From the NCBI GenBank assembly GCA_951813625.1, contig CATOTS010000015.1, forward strand, positions 54,931 through 118,930: a DNA stretch of 64,000 bases. The letters are read 5' to 3'. Shown piece by piece: positions 43,612-53,701 of this stretch (the first letter of the stretch is position 1; every line of letters starts with the position of its first letter). The translations under genes and the position numbers were made by a program. Source of the stretch: an uncultured Caldilineaceae bacterium (lineage in GTDB: Bacteria > Chloroflexota > Anaerolineae > Caldilineales > Caldilineaceae). A model generated the notes under the pieces. It worked only from the letters and a program-made list of their open reading frames with translations. It ran no database searches and was not told the DNA's origin.

Positions 43612-44589
43612 CTAGGCCGCCAGCCGGTTCACCATCTCGAGCATCGCCGTCATGTAGCCGATGGCGTAGGCGCGGCCGCGGTGGCCCCAGTCGCTGTCGT
43701 CCACCATCTGCGGGACGTGATCGGTGATCATAAAGCCGGTGAATCCCACTTCTTTCAGCGTTTTCATCACCTCGAATGGGTCGACGTTGCCCTCGTTGAT
43801 GAAACACTCGTTAAAGTTGGGCACGGTCCCTTGCACGTCGCGAAAATGGACGTAGACGATGCGGTCCCGCCCGCCGAAGTGGCGCACGGCGTCGATCACG
43901 TAGTCGTGCCCGTTCATCTCCGACCAGCAGCCCATGCAGAAGTCAAGGCCGTGATTGGGGCTGTCGAAGCGGTCGATGGCCCGTTTGAAGCCTTCAAAGT
44001 TACGGAAGATGCGCGCCACGCCACCGAGGCTCTCCACCGGCGGGTCGTCCGGGTGTAGCGCCAGCGTGACGCCGGCCTCCTCGGCAACCGGCAACAGCCG
44101 CTCCAGGTAGTATTCGTAGTTGGCCCACATTTCGTCGTGGTCGTAGACCCGGCCGTGCGTCAATTCTTCCGGGTCATGTTCGGCGAGGTTGAAGCGGGTG
44201 CCGCGTGCGCCGCCGCGCAGCGTGGCGGGCTCCTGCGTGCGCCAGACCGAGTTGGGCATCCAGTGATAGCCGAGGATCGGAATGCCTGCCTGCCCCATGT
44301 TGCGGACGGTGGTCTGCATGTGGGCGATCTGCTCGTCGCGCCCCGGCAGCCCCAGCATCGCCTTGTCGTAGAAGGAGACGGGCACGTTTTCGAGACAGAT
44401 CAGGCGCAGACCGGCCGCCTTTGACCGTTCGACCGCCGCTTTCAAGTCGCCGTACTCCCACCGCCTGTCGCCAGGGAGCCTGGGGGTATTCATCAGGAAA
44501 TCATCGGCGCCAAGCTGCTTGATGAAGGCCAGTTTTTCGTCGGTCAGTTCGTTGAACTGTCCCAGGCCGATTCGCATTTGCGGCGACAT
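43612..44589 (-). CDS. uxuA: Mannonate dehydratase
   Basis: A 325-residue TIM-barrel enzyme of the UxuA family. It dehydrates D-mannonate to 2-keto-3-deoxygluconate in glucuronate breakdown. Typical segments are GYHWMPNSVWRT, ALHPDDPPVESLGGVARI, LDFCMGCWSEMN, VYVHFRDVQGTVPNFNEC and GFMITDHVPQM. The ATG at 44587-44589 is chosen because the conserved MRIGLGQFNELT follows it; an ATG 49 codons upstream runs through non-conserved sequence. The neighbouring DapA-like gene could supply the aldolase that splits the product. The protein is a little shorter than the 390-residue E. coli enzyme, as in other short-form UxuA proteins. Confidence 0.9.
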   Translation of the reverse strand: MSPQMRIGLGQFNELTDEKLAFIKQLGADDFLMNTPRLPGDRRWEYGDLKAAVERSKAAGLRLICLENVPVSFYDKAMLGLPGRDEQIAHMQTTVRNMGQAGIPILGYHWMPNSVWRTQEPATLRGGARGTRFNLAEHDPEELTHGRVYDHDEMWANYEYYLERLLPVAEEAGVTLALHPDDPPVESLGGVARIFRNFEGFKRAIDRFDSPNHGLDFCMGCWSEMNGHDYVIDAVRHFGGRDRIVYVHFRDVQGTVPNFNECFINEGNVDPFEVMKTLKEVGFTGFMITDHVPQMVDDSDWGHRGRAYAIGYMTAMLEMVNRLAA

Positions 44590-44645
44590 ACGAGCGCTCC
44601 TATGGCTTGCAGAGTTGTAGGGCAGGCTGGCGGGCGGACCTGTTG

Positions 44646-45560
44646 TCAGGCTGCGACCGGCTGCGAAAGTTTTGCCAGAAGCTGCGCCTGCTCGTCTTCG
44701 GTCAGGTCGACCAGAGGCGGGCGTACGCGGCTCCAACCGGGACGGCCGGTCTGGTCGCCGACGATCACCTTCAGCGCCGGGATCATGTTGAGACCGGAGT
44801 CCAGAATTGCGCTGCGGATCCAGTTGGTGCGGTGCTGTCGCTCTTCTGCGTCGGGCGCCTGCCAGTTCTCATAGAGGTCGCGGATGACATGCGGCAGCAC
44901 GTTGGCCATGCCCGAGATGCAGCCGCCGCCTCCCCCCTGCAAATTCTTGAGCAGCAGACCCTCGGAACCGCAGAAGACGGCGAAACCGGGGAAGCGGCGG
45001 GCGACGGCGTGCAGGCCGTGCAGCGTATCGACATCGCCCGAACTGTCCTTCACTCCGGCGGCGAGGCGCGGATAGGCCGCGGCCAATCTTTCGAGAAGCG
45101 CGGGCGAGAGAGGCACGCCGCTCACCTGCGGGATGTGGTAGAAGTAGATTCGCAGCCGGTCGTCGTTGACGCGGTCGAAGATGGCGGCGAAGGACCGAAA
45201 CAGTCCCTCTTCGGAAACATTGGGATAGTAGAAGGGCGGCAGCGTCAGGACACCGCGGCAGCCTGCCTGCACCGCGTGACGGGATAACTCCGCCGCCTCA
45301 GTGATGGCGGTTGCGCCGGTCCCGATAACCAGGCTGTCCGCGGGAACGCCGGCTTCGATCACGGCGTCGACCGCAGCCATGCGCTCAGCTGCGGAAAAGG
45401 AGGTGGCCTCGCTGTTGGTCCCAAAGAGCACCAGGCCATGGCAGCCGCCTTCAAGCAAACGTCGGCAGAACTCGATATAGGCTGGCAGATCGATGGAGAG
45501 GTCCTCACGTACGGGCGTCAGGGTCGGGGCAAATACACCGCGCAGGGATAAATCGGCCAT
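44646..45560 (-). CDS. DapA/NanA-family aldolase
   Basis: A 304-residue TIM-barrel class I aldolase. The Schiff-base lysine is in AAGVKDSSGD (about 165-170), the catalytic tyrosine in RIYFYHIPQVSG, and the carboxylate-binding loop reads FGTNSEATSFS. The loop differs from the GTTGE of true DapA, and the neighbours encode sugar-acid enzymes, so a 2-keto-3-deoxysugar-acid aldolase is more likely than dihydrodipicolinate synthase. A glycine run (NLQGGGGGCISG) is in the barrel. The ATG at 45558-45560 is supported by AAGGAG upstream; an earlier ATG at 45755 has no such support. It is the first gene of the leftward catabolic group. Confidence 0.87.
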   Translation of the reverse strand: MADLSLRGVFAPTLTPVREDLSIDLPAYIEFCRRLLEGGCHGLVLFGTNSEATSFSAAERMAAVDAVIEAGVPADSLVIGTGATAITEAAELSRHAVQAGCRGVLTLPPFYYPNVSEEGLFRSFAAIFDRVNDDRLRIYFYHIPQVSGVPLSPALLERLAAAYPRLAAGVKDSSGDVDTLHGLHAVARRFPGFAVFCGSEGLLLKNLQGGGGGCISGMANVLPHVIRDLYENWQAPDAEERQHRTNWIRSAILDSGLNMIPALKVIVGDQTGRPGWSRVRPPLVDLTEDEQAQLLAKLSQPVAA

Positions 45561-45668
45561 TCGGTGGCTCCTTAGGTAACGGCGCAGCCGTCGGCTGTCA
45601 GTAAAAGCGAGAGTATGGCTACATGGTAAGGCGAGCAGGATGGCATTGTCAAGTGAAGCGCAACTGCC

Positions 45669-46485
45669 GGGTGCATCCCACTCTTGTGGTGGGAGTCGTC
45701 TGGCGGTGAATCCATGCCTGCGGTGGCTGGAATCGTCTGCCGGCTCTGAGGGCAATGGGCAGGCTGCAGGGGCCAGTGGTCAGGGGCCAGTTGCCGGCAA
45801 GGTCAAGGGCTCAATCCAAGAATTTGCACGAATCTCCACGAAGCACTGCAACTGCAGTGACCGGTGGCCAGGAACTGCAGGGGGCGATGCCCGGTTGGGG
45901 ACGCGCACATATGGGCGTATAGGCGCGGAGCGTGTTGGCGACAGGCTGGAATGGCGCACGCAGGATTGCGGGGCGACGGGCCGCTGGTTGCGCAGGGCTA
46001 CATTAGAATCCACACCCGGCGGCGGGTGGAGGGGTGTCAGGGGGGCGTTGCGGGGGGAGTCCCCCCGCACAAGGGAGGGCCGGTACTGCAGGGGGCAGGG
46101 GTTAGGGGTTTGGGGGGGCAGGAAACTGCGGGGGGCGGTGTCTGACGGTCGAAGGCGCGAGCGGCGGGGGACGCGCACACACGGCGGCACGGGGACGCGG
46201 TTCGTTGGGGACGCGATGGAATGGCGCACGCACGGTGGCAGGCGACGGGCCGCTGGTTGCGCAGGGCTACATTGGAACCCACACCCGGCGGCGTGTGGAG
46301 GGGTGTCAGGGGGGCGTTGCGGGGGGAGTCCCCCCGCACAAGGGAGGGCCGCAGGCCCGACCGTCCAGAAGGATGCAGGGAATCACATTCTGCAACTTTG
46401 CCGGCGGATGGAGCATGGACCGGTTATGATTCGGTTGTTACACGAGGTATAGGGATTTGCGCCCCATTTTTTGAACCGCACCCGC
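45669..46485 (+). repeat. Second repeat family, expanded 817-bp copy
   Basis: It begins GGGTGCATCCCACT and ends with the complement of GCGGGTGCGGTTCAAAAAAT. Inside, the roughly 270-bp unit occurs twice in tandem (about 45866-46048 and 46082-46317), each followed by the G-rich hairpin core (46050-46068 and 46319-46337). The extra unit shows expansion, probably by recombination between hairpin cores. No coding capacity. Confidence 0.7.
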
Positions 46486-46601
46486 CACTGCCCGCTGCGA
46501 CCGCGTCACATCGGGAAGAGGCGAGCGAAGAAGGCAGCGAACCCAGAATCGGGCCTCGCGCGGAATTGGCGACCATTCGCAAGCAGGATTAATTTTGGGA
46601 C

Positions 46602-46630
46602 TTTTCAGTCTACCGATTTTGGTATAGAAT
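46602..46630 (+). promoter_or_regulatory. Possible promoter of the ATP-grasp/alpha-E/transglutaminase operon
   Basis: TTTTCA (46602-46607) and TAGAAT (46625-46630) are 17 bases apart. They lie about 175 bp upstream of the operon and just after the repeat element. The -35 is a poor match, so this is tentative. Confidence 0.35.
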
Positions 46631-46805
46631 TGCGAACGATGCCGCGCTCGGCAACCGGAAGGCGTCTCAGCTATATTGAGGTTGCTCATCAGGAGCGCGG
46701 CGCCGCCAACCCGCAATCTCAAATCTTGGCAGCGTTGCGATAGGCCATCCTCCCGCCATTCATGCAGCCATCCAAAATGTTTCACAAGAACTGGCAGGTA
46801 CCAGC

Positions 46806-48311
46806 GTGGCAACCCAAAAGGAAGCAGAAATACCCCCTGGTCTGGCTCTATTCAGCAACTATGCACTGGACACCGACTATTTCGACGAGATGTTCCAGCT
46901 TGATGGTAGGCCGCGCGACGCTTATCGAAAGCTGCTGCAAAGTATCCTCGAGCTGCAGGCGACCGAGCTGACGCAGCGTCAGCAGGCGGCCGACCTGACC
47001 TTTTTGAACCGGGGCATTACTTTCACCGTATACGGCGAAGAATCGACAATCGAGCGGATCTTTCCCTATGACATATTGCCGCGTATCATCAGCGCACAGG
47101 AGTGGAACACGATAGAGCGCGGCCTGATTCAGCGGATACACGCGATCAATCTCTTCCTGCGCGATGTATACCACGAGGGCCGCATCCTGCAGGAGCAGGT
47201 CGTGCCGTTCGACCTGATCTACAGCTGCAAGAACTATCAGCGGGAGATGCGCGGGCTCCATGTCGCCAACGACGTCTACACGACGATTGTAGGCACGGAC
47301 CTCGTCCGCCTTCCCGACGGAGAGTTTGCCGTGCTGGAGGACAACCTGCGCGTACCCAGCGGCGTCTCCTATATGCTCGCCAACCGGGAGGTGATGACCC
47401 AGGTATTTCCGGGTATGTTCGGGGGCTATGGAATCCGTTCGATCGGCCACTACGGGCAGGCGCTGCTCGAACGGCTTCAGGCGCTGACGCCCAAAGGGCG
47501 CGATGCGACGGTTGTGCTGTTGACGCCCGGCATCTTCAACTCCGCCTATTTTGAGCATACGTTCCTGGCGCGCATGATGGGGATTGAGCTGGTCGAAGGC
47601 GCGGACCTGCTGATCCGGGACGGTTTCGTCTACATGCGCACGACCGGCGGTCTGCAACGGGTTGACGTCATCTACCGCCGCGTCGACGAAGAATTCATCG
47701 ACCCGCTGCACTTCCGTACCGACTCGGTGCTCGGGATTCCGGGTCTCTTCAATGCCTACCGCGCGGGGAACGTAACGCTTGCCAACGCGATGGGCACGGG
47801 AATCGCCGACGACAAGGCGGTCTACGCTTTCGTACCTGAGATGATCCGTTTCTACCTGGGCGAGGACCCGATACTGCAGAATGTCGAGACGTATCTGTGT
47901 GGGCGCGAGAGCGAGCGAAAGTACGTGCTCGAAAACCTGGACAAGCTCGTTGTAAAGGCGGTGGGAGAGTCTGGCGGTTACGGCATGCTGATCGGCCCCT
48001 TCAGTACGAAGGGCGAACGCGAGAAGTTCCGCCAGCAGATCCAGGCCGACCCGCGCAACTACATCGCGCAGCCAACGCTGCGCCTTTCGCGTGCGCCTTG
48101 TTATATCGACGGCAACGTGGTCTCCCGCCACGTCGACCTGCGGCCGTTCATTCTCTACGGCGGTTCACCCGACGAGACGGTCATCGTCCCCGGCGGACTG
48201 ACGCGCGTCGCACTGCGCGAAGGGTCGCTGGTTGTCAACTCGTCACAGGGCGGCGGCAGCAAGGACACGTGGGTGCTGGAGCACGCTGAGTTACAGGAGC
48301 GAGAGAATTAG
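46806..48311 (+). CDS. Circularly permuted ATP-grasp protein
   Basis: A 501-residue cytoplasmic protein of the circularly permuted ATP-grasp type 2 family, always found with alpha-E and transglutaminase genes, as here. Segments typical of the family are [59 protein letters not shown] and [17 protein letters not shown]; the last probably binds ATP. ATP-grasp enzymes form amide bonds, so the operon may make or process a peptide tag; the substrate is unknown. The start is GTG at 46806; the domain begins within 20 residues of it. Confidence 0.9.
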   Translation: MATQKEAEIPPGLALFSNYALDTDYFDEMFQLDGRPRDAYRKLLQSILELQATELTQRQQAADLTFLNRGITFTVYGEESTIERIFPYDILPRIISAQEWNTIERGLIQRIHAINLFLRDVYHEGRILQEQVVPFDLIYSCKNYQREMRGLHVANDVYTTIVGTDLVRLPDGEFAVLEDNLRVPSGVSYMLANREVMTQVFPGMFGGYGIRSIGHYGQALLERLQALTPKGRDATVVLLTPGIFNSAYFEHTFLARMMGIELVEGADLLIRDGFVYMRTTGGLQRVDVIYRRVDEEFIDPLHFRTDSVLGIPGLFNAYRAGNVTLANAMGTGIADDKAVYAFVPEMIRFYLGEDPILQNVETYLCGRESERKYVLENLDKLVVKAVGESGGYGMLIGPFSTKGEREKFRQQIQADPRNYIAQPTLRLSRAPCYIDGNVVSRHVDLRPFILYGGSPDETVIVPGGLTRVALREGSLVVNSSQGGGSKDTWVLEHAELQEREN

Positions 48312-48314
48312 CCA

Positions 48315-49298
48315 ATGCTTTCACGATCTGCTGACAGTCTCTACTGGCTCGGGCGATACATGGAGCGGGCTGAACACACGGTCCGGCTACTGAGAGTCCG
48401 GCTCAACTTTATGGTGGGTCAAACGCGGCCGCGACAGGCCGGGAACGACAAGGGCTGGCAGCAGTTCTTCACCGCCTTGCGCCAGCCCGCGCCCCTGACC
48501 GAGAAAGGGTATGTGGACGGAGAGGCGGCGCTGAAGATGGCACATGATCTCACCTTCAACGGCGACAATCCGCATTCCATTTCGGGCTGCATCAGTCTGG
48601 CCCGGCAGAACGCTCGTTTTGTCCGCTCCCAGCTGAGCAGCCAGGTATGGGAGCACATGAACCGCCTGTATCTTCGCCTGCACTCGTGGCAAGGGCACCA
48701 CAACTGGCACGACGAGCGCGACAACTTCTTTCGCGAGCTGGAGAGCAGTGTGTCACTGTTCCAGGGTCTCGCTGTTTCTTCGCTCTTGCACGATGAGGGC
48801 TGGCACTTCATCCAGGTCGGATCGCACCTGGAGCGGGTGCAGGCGGTCTGCAGCCTCCTGGACGCGCACTTTCGATACTTCGGCGTCGATGGCGGGAAGA
48901 GGCTGGCCACCGAAGACCCACTCAGCGGGATAGGCGTTCTGCGGGCTTGCAACTCCTTTGAACCCTACTGCCGCGTCTACGACCCACGCCCTGAAATCAG
49001 CCAAGTGACCTCATTCCTGCTGCTGAGCCCCGACCTGCCCAATTCGGTCAGGTTCAATGTTACGCAGATTTCGCAACAGCTTGAACAGCTGGCTGCGGCT
49101 ACCGAGACGCGCCTGGCAGCTGATCTCAACCGGATGGCAGGCAAGCTGCAGGCCCATCTGCAATACAGCCAGATCGAAGATGTGATCGAAGTGGGGCCGG
49201 CGGCGTATCTGGGAGAGGTGTTGAGCGCGTGCGACCAGATTCACGGCGCGCTCTACGATACATATATCAACTATCCGGCAGAAGAGGCATTCGCCTGA
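48315..49298 (+). CDS. Alpha-E domain protein
   Basis: A 327-residue all-helical protein. It opens with LSRSADSLYWLGRYMERAEH, the invariant alpha-E start in which the Arg/Glu residues are conserved. DEGWHFIQVGSHLERVQAVC lies near the middle. Its start follows the ATP-grasp stop by three bases, so the two are translated together. Alpha-E proteins are always partnered with this ATP-grasp type; their function is not known. Confidence 0.92.
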   Translation: MLSRSADSLYWLGRYMERAEHTVRLLRVRLNFMVGQTRPRQAGNDKGWQQFFTALRQPAPLTEKGYVDGEAALKMAHDLTFNGDNPHSISGCISLARQNARFVRSQLSSQVWEHMNRLYLRLHSWQGHHNWHDERDNFFRELESSVSLFQGLAVSSLLHDEGWHFIQVGSHLERVQAVCSLLDAHFRYFGVDGGKRLATEDPLSGIGVLRACNSFEPYCRVYDPRPEISQVTSFLLLSPDLPNSVRFNVTQISQQLEQLAAATETRLAADLNRMAGKLQAHLQYSQIEDVIEVGPAAYLGEVLSACDQIHGALYDTYINYPAEEAFA

Positions 49299-49322
49299 CA
49301 GCCTTCAAGATTACCTGGAGAG

Positions 49323-50306
49323 ATGAACTACTTCACGATTCACCACCACACGCGCTACCGCTATGAGTCCGCGGTCAGCGAGAGCACGATGGAGGTGCGG
49401 ATGCAGCCCCGCACCGACCGGCAGCAGCGCTGCCTCAACTTTCAGCTGGAGATCAGCCCGCATGCCCAGATTCTGACAACCGGCGACTGCGTGCAGAACA
49501 TGATCCACTATTTTGACATTCCCAGGAACCACGCCGAGCTGGTCCTGCGCGCGCATAGCCTGGTCATGGTACAGGAGGGGCCGGTCCTGCCGGACGCCCT
49601 GGACGAAACGGAATGGGATGCTCTGCTGGAGACAGCCGCTGCAGGACGGATGTGGGACTGGCTGGCGCCGAGTCATTACGCACGCCCGACTTCGCTGCTC
49701 GCCGAATTCTCAGAAGAGGTTGGGTTCAGCCGCGAACAGGACCCGCTGACTGCCATACTGCAACTGAATGAGAGTATTCACAACGCGTTCGAGTATACGC
49801 CGCTGAGCACGGCCGTCGATTCGCCGATCGACATTGCGCTGGAGAACCGCCGCGGCGTCTGCCAGGACTATACGCATGTAATGATCGCCCTGCTGCGGCA
49901 GCGGGGCATACCGGCCCGCTATATCAGCGGCTACGTTTTTCAGGAACCGGAGAAAAAACAGCAGCAGGACCTTTCTAGCGCCTCTCATGCCTGGGTTGAG
50001 GCGTACTTGCCGGCCGTCGGTTGGATCGGCCTGGACCCTACAAACAGTTTGCGTGTCGAAGACAAGCATGTCCGCGTCGCGATAGGACGCGATTACGAGG
50101 ACGTGCCGCCGACCCGGGGCATCTACAAGGGGGAAGCCAAGAGCGAACTAACAGTCGGCGTCCACATTTCCGAGACCGAGGACGAAGAGATCCCGACCGA
50201 TTTGCTCGATAACGGACATTGGACGCCCAGGGAGCATGTAGAGGAGCTAAGCAGCGAGGTCAAACTGAACAACGACGAGCAGCAGCAACAGCAGCAACAG
50301 CAGTAG
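49323..50306 (+). CDS. Transglutaminase-like cysteine protease with polyglutamine tail
   Basis: A 327-residue protein. The N-terminal beta-rich part (FTIHHHTRYRYESAVSEST) precedes a transglutaminase core with the catalytic triad: Cys in NRRGVCQDYTHVMIALL (about residue 180), His in SSASHAWVEAYLP (about 222) and Asp in WIGLDPTNS (about 238). Third gene of the ATP-grasp/alpha-E/transglutaminase triad; GGAGAG precedes the ATG. The protein ends in an acidic stretch and eight consecutive glutamines encoded by CAG/CAA codons, a repeat prone to length change. Confidence 0.9.
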   Translation: MNYFTIHHHTRYRYESAVSESTMEVRMQPRTDRQQRCLNFQLEISPHAQILTTGDCVQNMIHYFDIPRNHAELVLRAHSLVMVQEGPVLPDALDETEWDALLETAAAGRMWDWLAPSHYARPTSLLAEFSEEVGFSREQDPLTAILQLNESIHNAFEYTPLSTAVDSPIDIALENRRGVCQDYTHVMIALLRQRGIPARYISGYVFQEPEKKQQQDLSSASHAWVEAYLPAVGWIGLDPTNSLRVEDKHVRVAIGRDYEDVPPTRGIYKGEAKSELTVGVHISETEDEEIPTDLLDNGHWTPREHVEELSSEVKLNNDEQQQQQQQQ

Positions 50307-50330
50307 GTTCTCCGGTCTCGAATACAAGCC

Positions 50331-50362
50331 GGCCGGTGCGGCGCTTGCACGCCGGACCGGCC
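50331..50362. terminator. Strong hairpin between convergent genes
   Basis: GGCCGGTGCGGCG and CGCCGGACCGGCC pair over 13 bases with one mismatch around CTTGCA. It lies between the transglutaminase stop (50306) and the NIPSNAP stop (50394). There is no T run on either side, so it may act as a processing or protective stem instead of an intrinsic terminator. Confidence 0.45.
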
Positions 50363-50393
50363 GCCGGGCTGTCGGTTTCCCGATCTACCGCCC

Positions 50394-50714
50394 CTATTGC
50401 ATCACCGACTTCGCAGTAGGCACAAGCCGCATCACCTTGATCGTCTCGCGATTGATCAATTCGGGAATCCTGGGCGCGATTTGGTCCAGCCATTCGTTCG
50501 ACTCGTAGACTGCCGCGTACAACGCCTCCCGTTCGGCCTCGTCAGCGAAACGGCGCATCCACATATAGCGGTCTTCATCCTGCTCGTCGATGAACGAGCC
50601 GGCAATGACCATTCCTTTCGATACCTGGAAGGGAATAATGACGCTTTCCATGTATTCGACCCATTCGGCACGCTTGCCGGGACGGCACTCGTAGATTCGA
50701 TACTCGTATAACAT
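50394..50714 (-). CDS. NIPSNAP-family protein
   Basis: A 106-residue ferredoxin-like alpha/beta protein. It begins MLYEYRIYECRPGKRAEWVE, the usual NIPSNAP start, with AGSFIDEQDEDRYMWMRRFAD in the second half. Bacterial members are small dimers of unknown function. It lies 36 bp after the start of, and in the same direction as, the GH4 gene, so they may be co-transcribed. Confidence 0.88.
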   Translation of the reverse strand: MLYEYRIYECRPGKRAEWVEYMESVIIPFQVSKGMVIAGSFIDEQDEDRYMWMRRFADEAEREALYAAVYESNEWLDQIAPRIPELINRETIKVMRLVPTAKSVMQ

Positions 50715-50749
50715 GCTGCGCGCTCCTGTCTGTTGGCGGTTGAATCAGT

Positions 50750-52150
50750 TCAGTCGGCCATGGCCGGCTCTGCCTGCGGCTCGGACAGCAGGCGCATGGG
50801 CCGGTCGCCCTCGACTTCGTAGGTGGAAAAGGTCGGCAGGTGCTCGATATTGGCGCGCAACATCTCGTTGACCATTTCGCGAATCTCGGCCATCGTCAGC
50901 ACCGCCGTGGTCAGCGGGTCGTGCAGAATCGCCTGGAAGATCTTGCGCGGGTCGCCTTCGAGGATTCCTTCGACCGCCATCTCCTCTATCTGTGCGCTCA
51001 GTCCGGTCAGCATCGCTACCGAGGAGGGAAGCGGGCCGACGCGTACGCTCTCCAGCCCGTTCCTGCTTGCCCAGACTGGAATCTCCACGCAGGCCCCGAC
51101 CGGCAGATTGTCGACGAGGGGCGTTTCACCGCTGCCGTTGGGCACATTGCCATTGAATTGGAACGGCTCGCCGCCCTCAAGCGCATTGATGATGTAGGCT
51201 GCGTACTCGTAGCCGCGCGACAGGTCCAGCGGCGAACTGTTTTCGAGCCATTCGATGATCTGCTCGCGCCAGGTCTCCTCCCGTCCCGAATAGTGCTTGA
51301 GCACGTAGGCGTATTCGCCGGGATTCCAGCCGGTGCCGTGTGTACAGTACTTCTCGATCAGGTCGGGGCGCTTGCGGAACCAGGGATTGTACTCCGAGTG
51401 GTGGCCGCTCGACTCGGTCGGATAGTAGTCGAGGTGCAGGTACATCTCGTTGCGGACCTGCTCCTCGTTGTAGACCTCGGGCCTCTCGGTAATGGCCTGG
51501 CGGATGAGCGGGTAGGCGTCCTCGCCGTTCCAGCTGAACTCGGTGTACCAGGCCATGTGGTTGATACCGGCGCAGGTGAAGGTAATCTCGTCGGCGGGCG
51601 CACCAATCCAGCGGGCGAGCATATCGGCGGTGCCCTGAACGCTGTGGCAGAGGCCGGTGGCGACAATATTGGTCTGCGACTGGATTGCGCGGCAGTTGAT
51701 CACCATCGGATTTGTGTAATTGAGCATTACCGCGCCGGGGCAGAGCCTCTCCATGTCGCGCGCGATGTCCAGCATGACAGGCGTTGTACGCATGGCGCGG
51801 AAGATGCCGGAGGGGCCGCGCGTGTCGCCGATGTTGGTGTCGACGCCGTACTGTTTGGGGATCTCAATATCAGAGCGCCACACATCAGTCTGGCCGACCA
51901 GAATCGTAACGATCACGTAGTCGGCGCCGTCGAGCGCCTCCTCGCGACTGATTGTCGTCTCGACGCTGGCCGGATATCCGCCCTCACGCACGATACGCTG
52001 CACAGCCCGCTCGATGTATTCGAGTTTGGCCGGGTCGATGTCCATCAGGCAGATGGTGGCGTCCTCGAGGAGAGGGAAGGTAAGGACATCCTTGACCAGT
52101 TTGCGAGTAAAGCCGAAGCTGCCGGCGCCTATGAATGTTATCTTTGTCAT
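50750..52150 (-). CDS. Glycoside hydrolase family 4 (alpha-galactosidase/alpha-glucosidase type)
   Basis: A 466-residue GH4 enzyme. GH4 uses NAD+ and Mn2+ in an oxidation-elimination mechanism. The NAD site is [15 protein letters not shown] at residues 4-18. The Mn2+ ligands are the cysteine in [10 protein letters not shown] (about 170-178) and the histidine in [10 protein letters not shown] (about 200-208). [14 protein letters not shown] and [14 protein letters not shown] are further family segments; the latter is typical of alpha-galactosidases. The exact sugar is not fixed. The start ATG at 52148-52150 has weak ribosome-binding support. Confidence 0.92.
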   Translation of the reverse strand: MTKITFIGAGSFGFTRKLVKDVLTFPLLEDATICLMDIDPAKLEYIERAVQRIVREGGYPASVETTISREEALDGADYVIVTILVGQTDVWRSDIEIPKQYGVDTNIGDTRGPSGIFRAMRTTPVMLDIARDMERLCPGAVMLNYTNPMVINCRAIQSQTNIVATGLCHSVQGTADMLARWIGAPADEITFTCAGINHMAWYTEFSWNGEDAYPLIRQAITERPEVYNEEQVRNEMYLHLDYYPTESSGHHSEYNPWFRKRPDLIEKYCTHGTGWNPGEYAYVLKHYSGREETWREQIIEWLENSSPLDLSRGYEYAAYIINALEGGEPFQFNGNVPNGSGETPLVDNLPVGACVEIPVWASRNGLESVRVGPLPSSVAMLTGLSAQIEEMAVEGILEGDPRKIFQAILHDPLTTAVLTMAEIREMVNEMLRANIEHLPTFSTYEVEGDRPMRLLSEPQAEPAMAD

Positions 52151-52317
52151 CAGTCTACCTCGAGTTCTTAAGCCTGGGTCAGTTTTTCCGGCCGCGTAGC
52201 GGGCCGGCGGAGTTCACTGCGGGCCGGCCAGGCCCCAAGAAAACGCCCAAAGTAAGACCTGCCGTGCCTGGAATTCTAGCACCGTACCGACGTCTTCCCA
52301 ATGCGAAGGGCGCCTTA

Positions 52318-52677
52318 TCACCCCATTATGCGGCCAAAGAAGGGCACAGGGGCGCGCCGCGCGCGCAACACGTTTACGATACCTGCGACCCAGGCGATGA
52401 CCGCGGCCATATAGACGGCGACGACAAGGGCAAAGACATAGGCCGCGACGACGCCGCCGAAGGGAAGGAAGGAGACAAGAGCTGCGAACAGAAACCAGAC
52501 GACCGGCGCCAGGACCAGCGCAGCCGCGAGCTTCAGTCCCTGCAATGCGTGAAAGCGGCCGAAGCCGTCCTCCTTGCGTAGCAAGAGAATGTAGGCCGGC
52601 CCAAGAACCGGAATGAGATAAGCGAGCAGGGCAGCGTCGACGTTGATCCTGGCGCCGCCGCCGGCGTCTTCGTTCAT
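52318..52677 (-). CDS. Small membrane protein, DUF4870-like
   Basis: A 119-residue protein (stop at 52318) with three or four membrane segments: [38 protein letters not shown] and [21 protein letters not shown]. The order and [14 protein letters not shown] linker resemble DUF4870 proteins. The ATG at 52675-52677 overlaps the stop of the OppF-like gene by four bases, so it is coupled to the transporter operon, and an earlier ATG at 52779 is rejected. Function unknown. Confidence 0.8.
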   Translation of the reverse strand: MNEDAGGGARINVDAALLAYLIPVLGPAYILLLRKEDGFGRFHALQGLKLAAALVLAPVVWFLFAALVSFLPFGGVVAAYVFALVVAVYMAAVIAWVAGIVNVLRARRAPVPFFGRIMG

Positions 52678-53690
52678 TCCGACTCTCCGATACCCTGCAG
52701 CGTCAATTCGCGTGCGAAGTGGCAGCTGACGAAATGGCCGGGTTCGATCTCTTCCAAGTGCGGCTCCTCCTGCCGGCACGGGTCCTGTGCGTACAGGCAG
52801 CGGGGATGGAAGACGCAGCCGGACGGCGGGTTGGCGGGGCTGGGAATGTCGCCCTCAAGGATGATGCGATTCAGTTTGATTTCCGGATCGGCGGGCGGAA
52901 TCGCGGATACGAGCGCCTCGGTGTATGGATGAAGCGGCCGGCGCAGCAGTCTGTCGGATTCGGCGATTTCGACCAAGCGGCCGACATACATCACGGCGAT
53001 GCGATCACACATGTGCTCGACGACGGACAGGTCGTGAGCGATGAAGAGGTAGGTGAGGCCCAGCTCATCCTTCAGCCGTTGCAGCAGGTTCAGGACCTGG
53101 GCCTGAATCGAGACATCGAGCGCAGATACGGGTTCGTCGGCGATGATCAGGCGCGGGCTTAGCGCCAACGTGCGCGCAAGGCCGATGCGCTGCCGCTGGC
53201 CACCCGAAAACTCGTGGGGGTAGCGGCGCATGTAGTTGGGGTCGAGGCCGACAGACTGCATCAGCTGGGCAACGCGATCCTCGAGCACCCGACCGGAGGC
53301 CTCCTTGTGAATGATGAGGGGCTCGCCGATCAGGTCTTTGACGGTCAGGCGGGGGTTGAGGGAGCTGAAGGGATCCTGGAAGATCATGCGCATTTCTTTG
53401 CGCAGCGGTTTCATCTCAGCCTGTTCGATGTTGGCGATGTCGACGCGGCGGCCGTCGTCGGCTGTGTACCAGATTTCGCCGGCAGTCGGGTCGTAGAGCC
53501 TGAGCACGCTACGGCCGACGGTCGTCTTGCCGGAGCCGCTCTCGCCCACCAGGCCCAGGGCCTCGTTGCGGCTGATGACAAAGCTGACGCCGTCGACGGC
53601 CTTGACGTGCCCGACGACGCGTTGCAGGAATCCCTGGCGAATTGGGAACCACTGTTTCAGTTCGTTGACTTCGAGCAGGATATCTTCCAT
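52674..53690 (-). CDS. Oligopeptide ABC transporter ATP-binding protein (OppF/DppF type)
   Basis: A 338-residue ABC ATPase. Walker A is [15 protein letters not shown] at about 47-61, the signature [16 protein letters not shown] near 159, Walker [13 protein letters not shown] near 181 and the switch histidine in [12 protein letters not shown]. The C-terminal oligopeptide-transporter domain has [12 protein letters not shown] and [14 protein letters not shown]. It powers import by the OppB/OppC-type permeases encoded upstream. The usual partner OppD is missing here. The ATG at 53688-53690 is preferred to 53780 because [16 protein letters not shown] is the conserved beginning. Confidence 0.92.
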   Translation of the reverse strand: MEDILLEVNELKQWFPIRQGFLQRVVGHVKAVDGVSFVISRNEALGLVGESGSGKTTVGRSVLRLYDPTAGEIWYTADDGRRVDIANIEQAEMKPLRKEMRMIFQDPFSSLNPRLTVKDLIGEPLIIHKEASGRVLEDRVAQLMQSVGLDPNYMRRYPHEFSGGQRQRIGLARTLALSPRLIIADEPVSALDVSIQAQVLNLLQRLKDELGLTYLFIAHDLSVVEHMCDRIAVMYVGRLVEIAESDRLLRRPLHPYTEALVSAIPPADPEIKLNRIILEGDIPSPANPPSGCVFHPRCLYAQDPCRQEEPHLEEIEPGHFVSCHFARELTLQGIGESE

Positions 53691-53701
53691 ATATGTCTGT
53701 T

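Noticed and set aside
44646..45560. Assignment as dihydrodipicolinate synthase (dapA)
   Set aside because: The loop reads GTNSE, not GTTGE, and the neighbours are sugar-acid and nucleoside catabolic genes; only the family is supported.
46848..48131. A 427-codon antisense frame across the ATP-grasp gene
   Set aside because: Complementary to a clear family member in a conserved operon; no ribosome binding site or recognisable domain.
50840..52171. A 443-codon plus-strand frame across the GH4 gene
   Set aside because: Antisense to a GH4 enzyme with all catalytic residues; codon-composition shadow.
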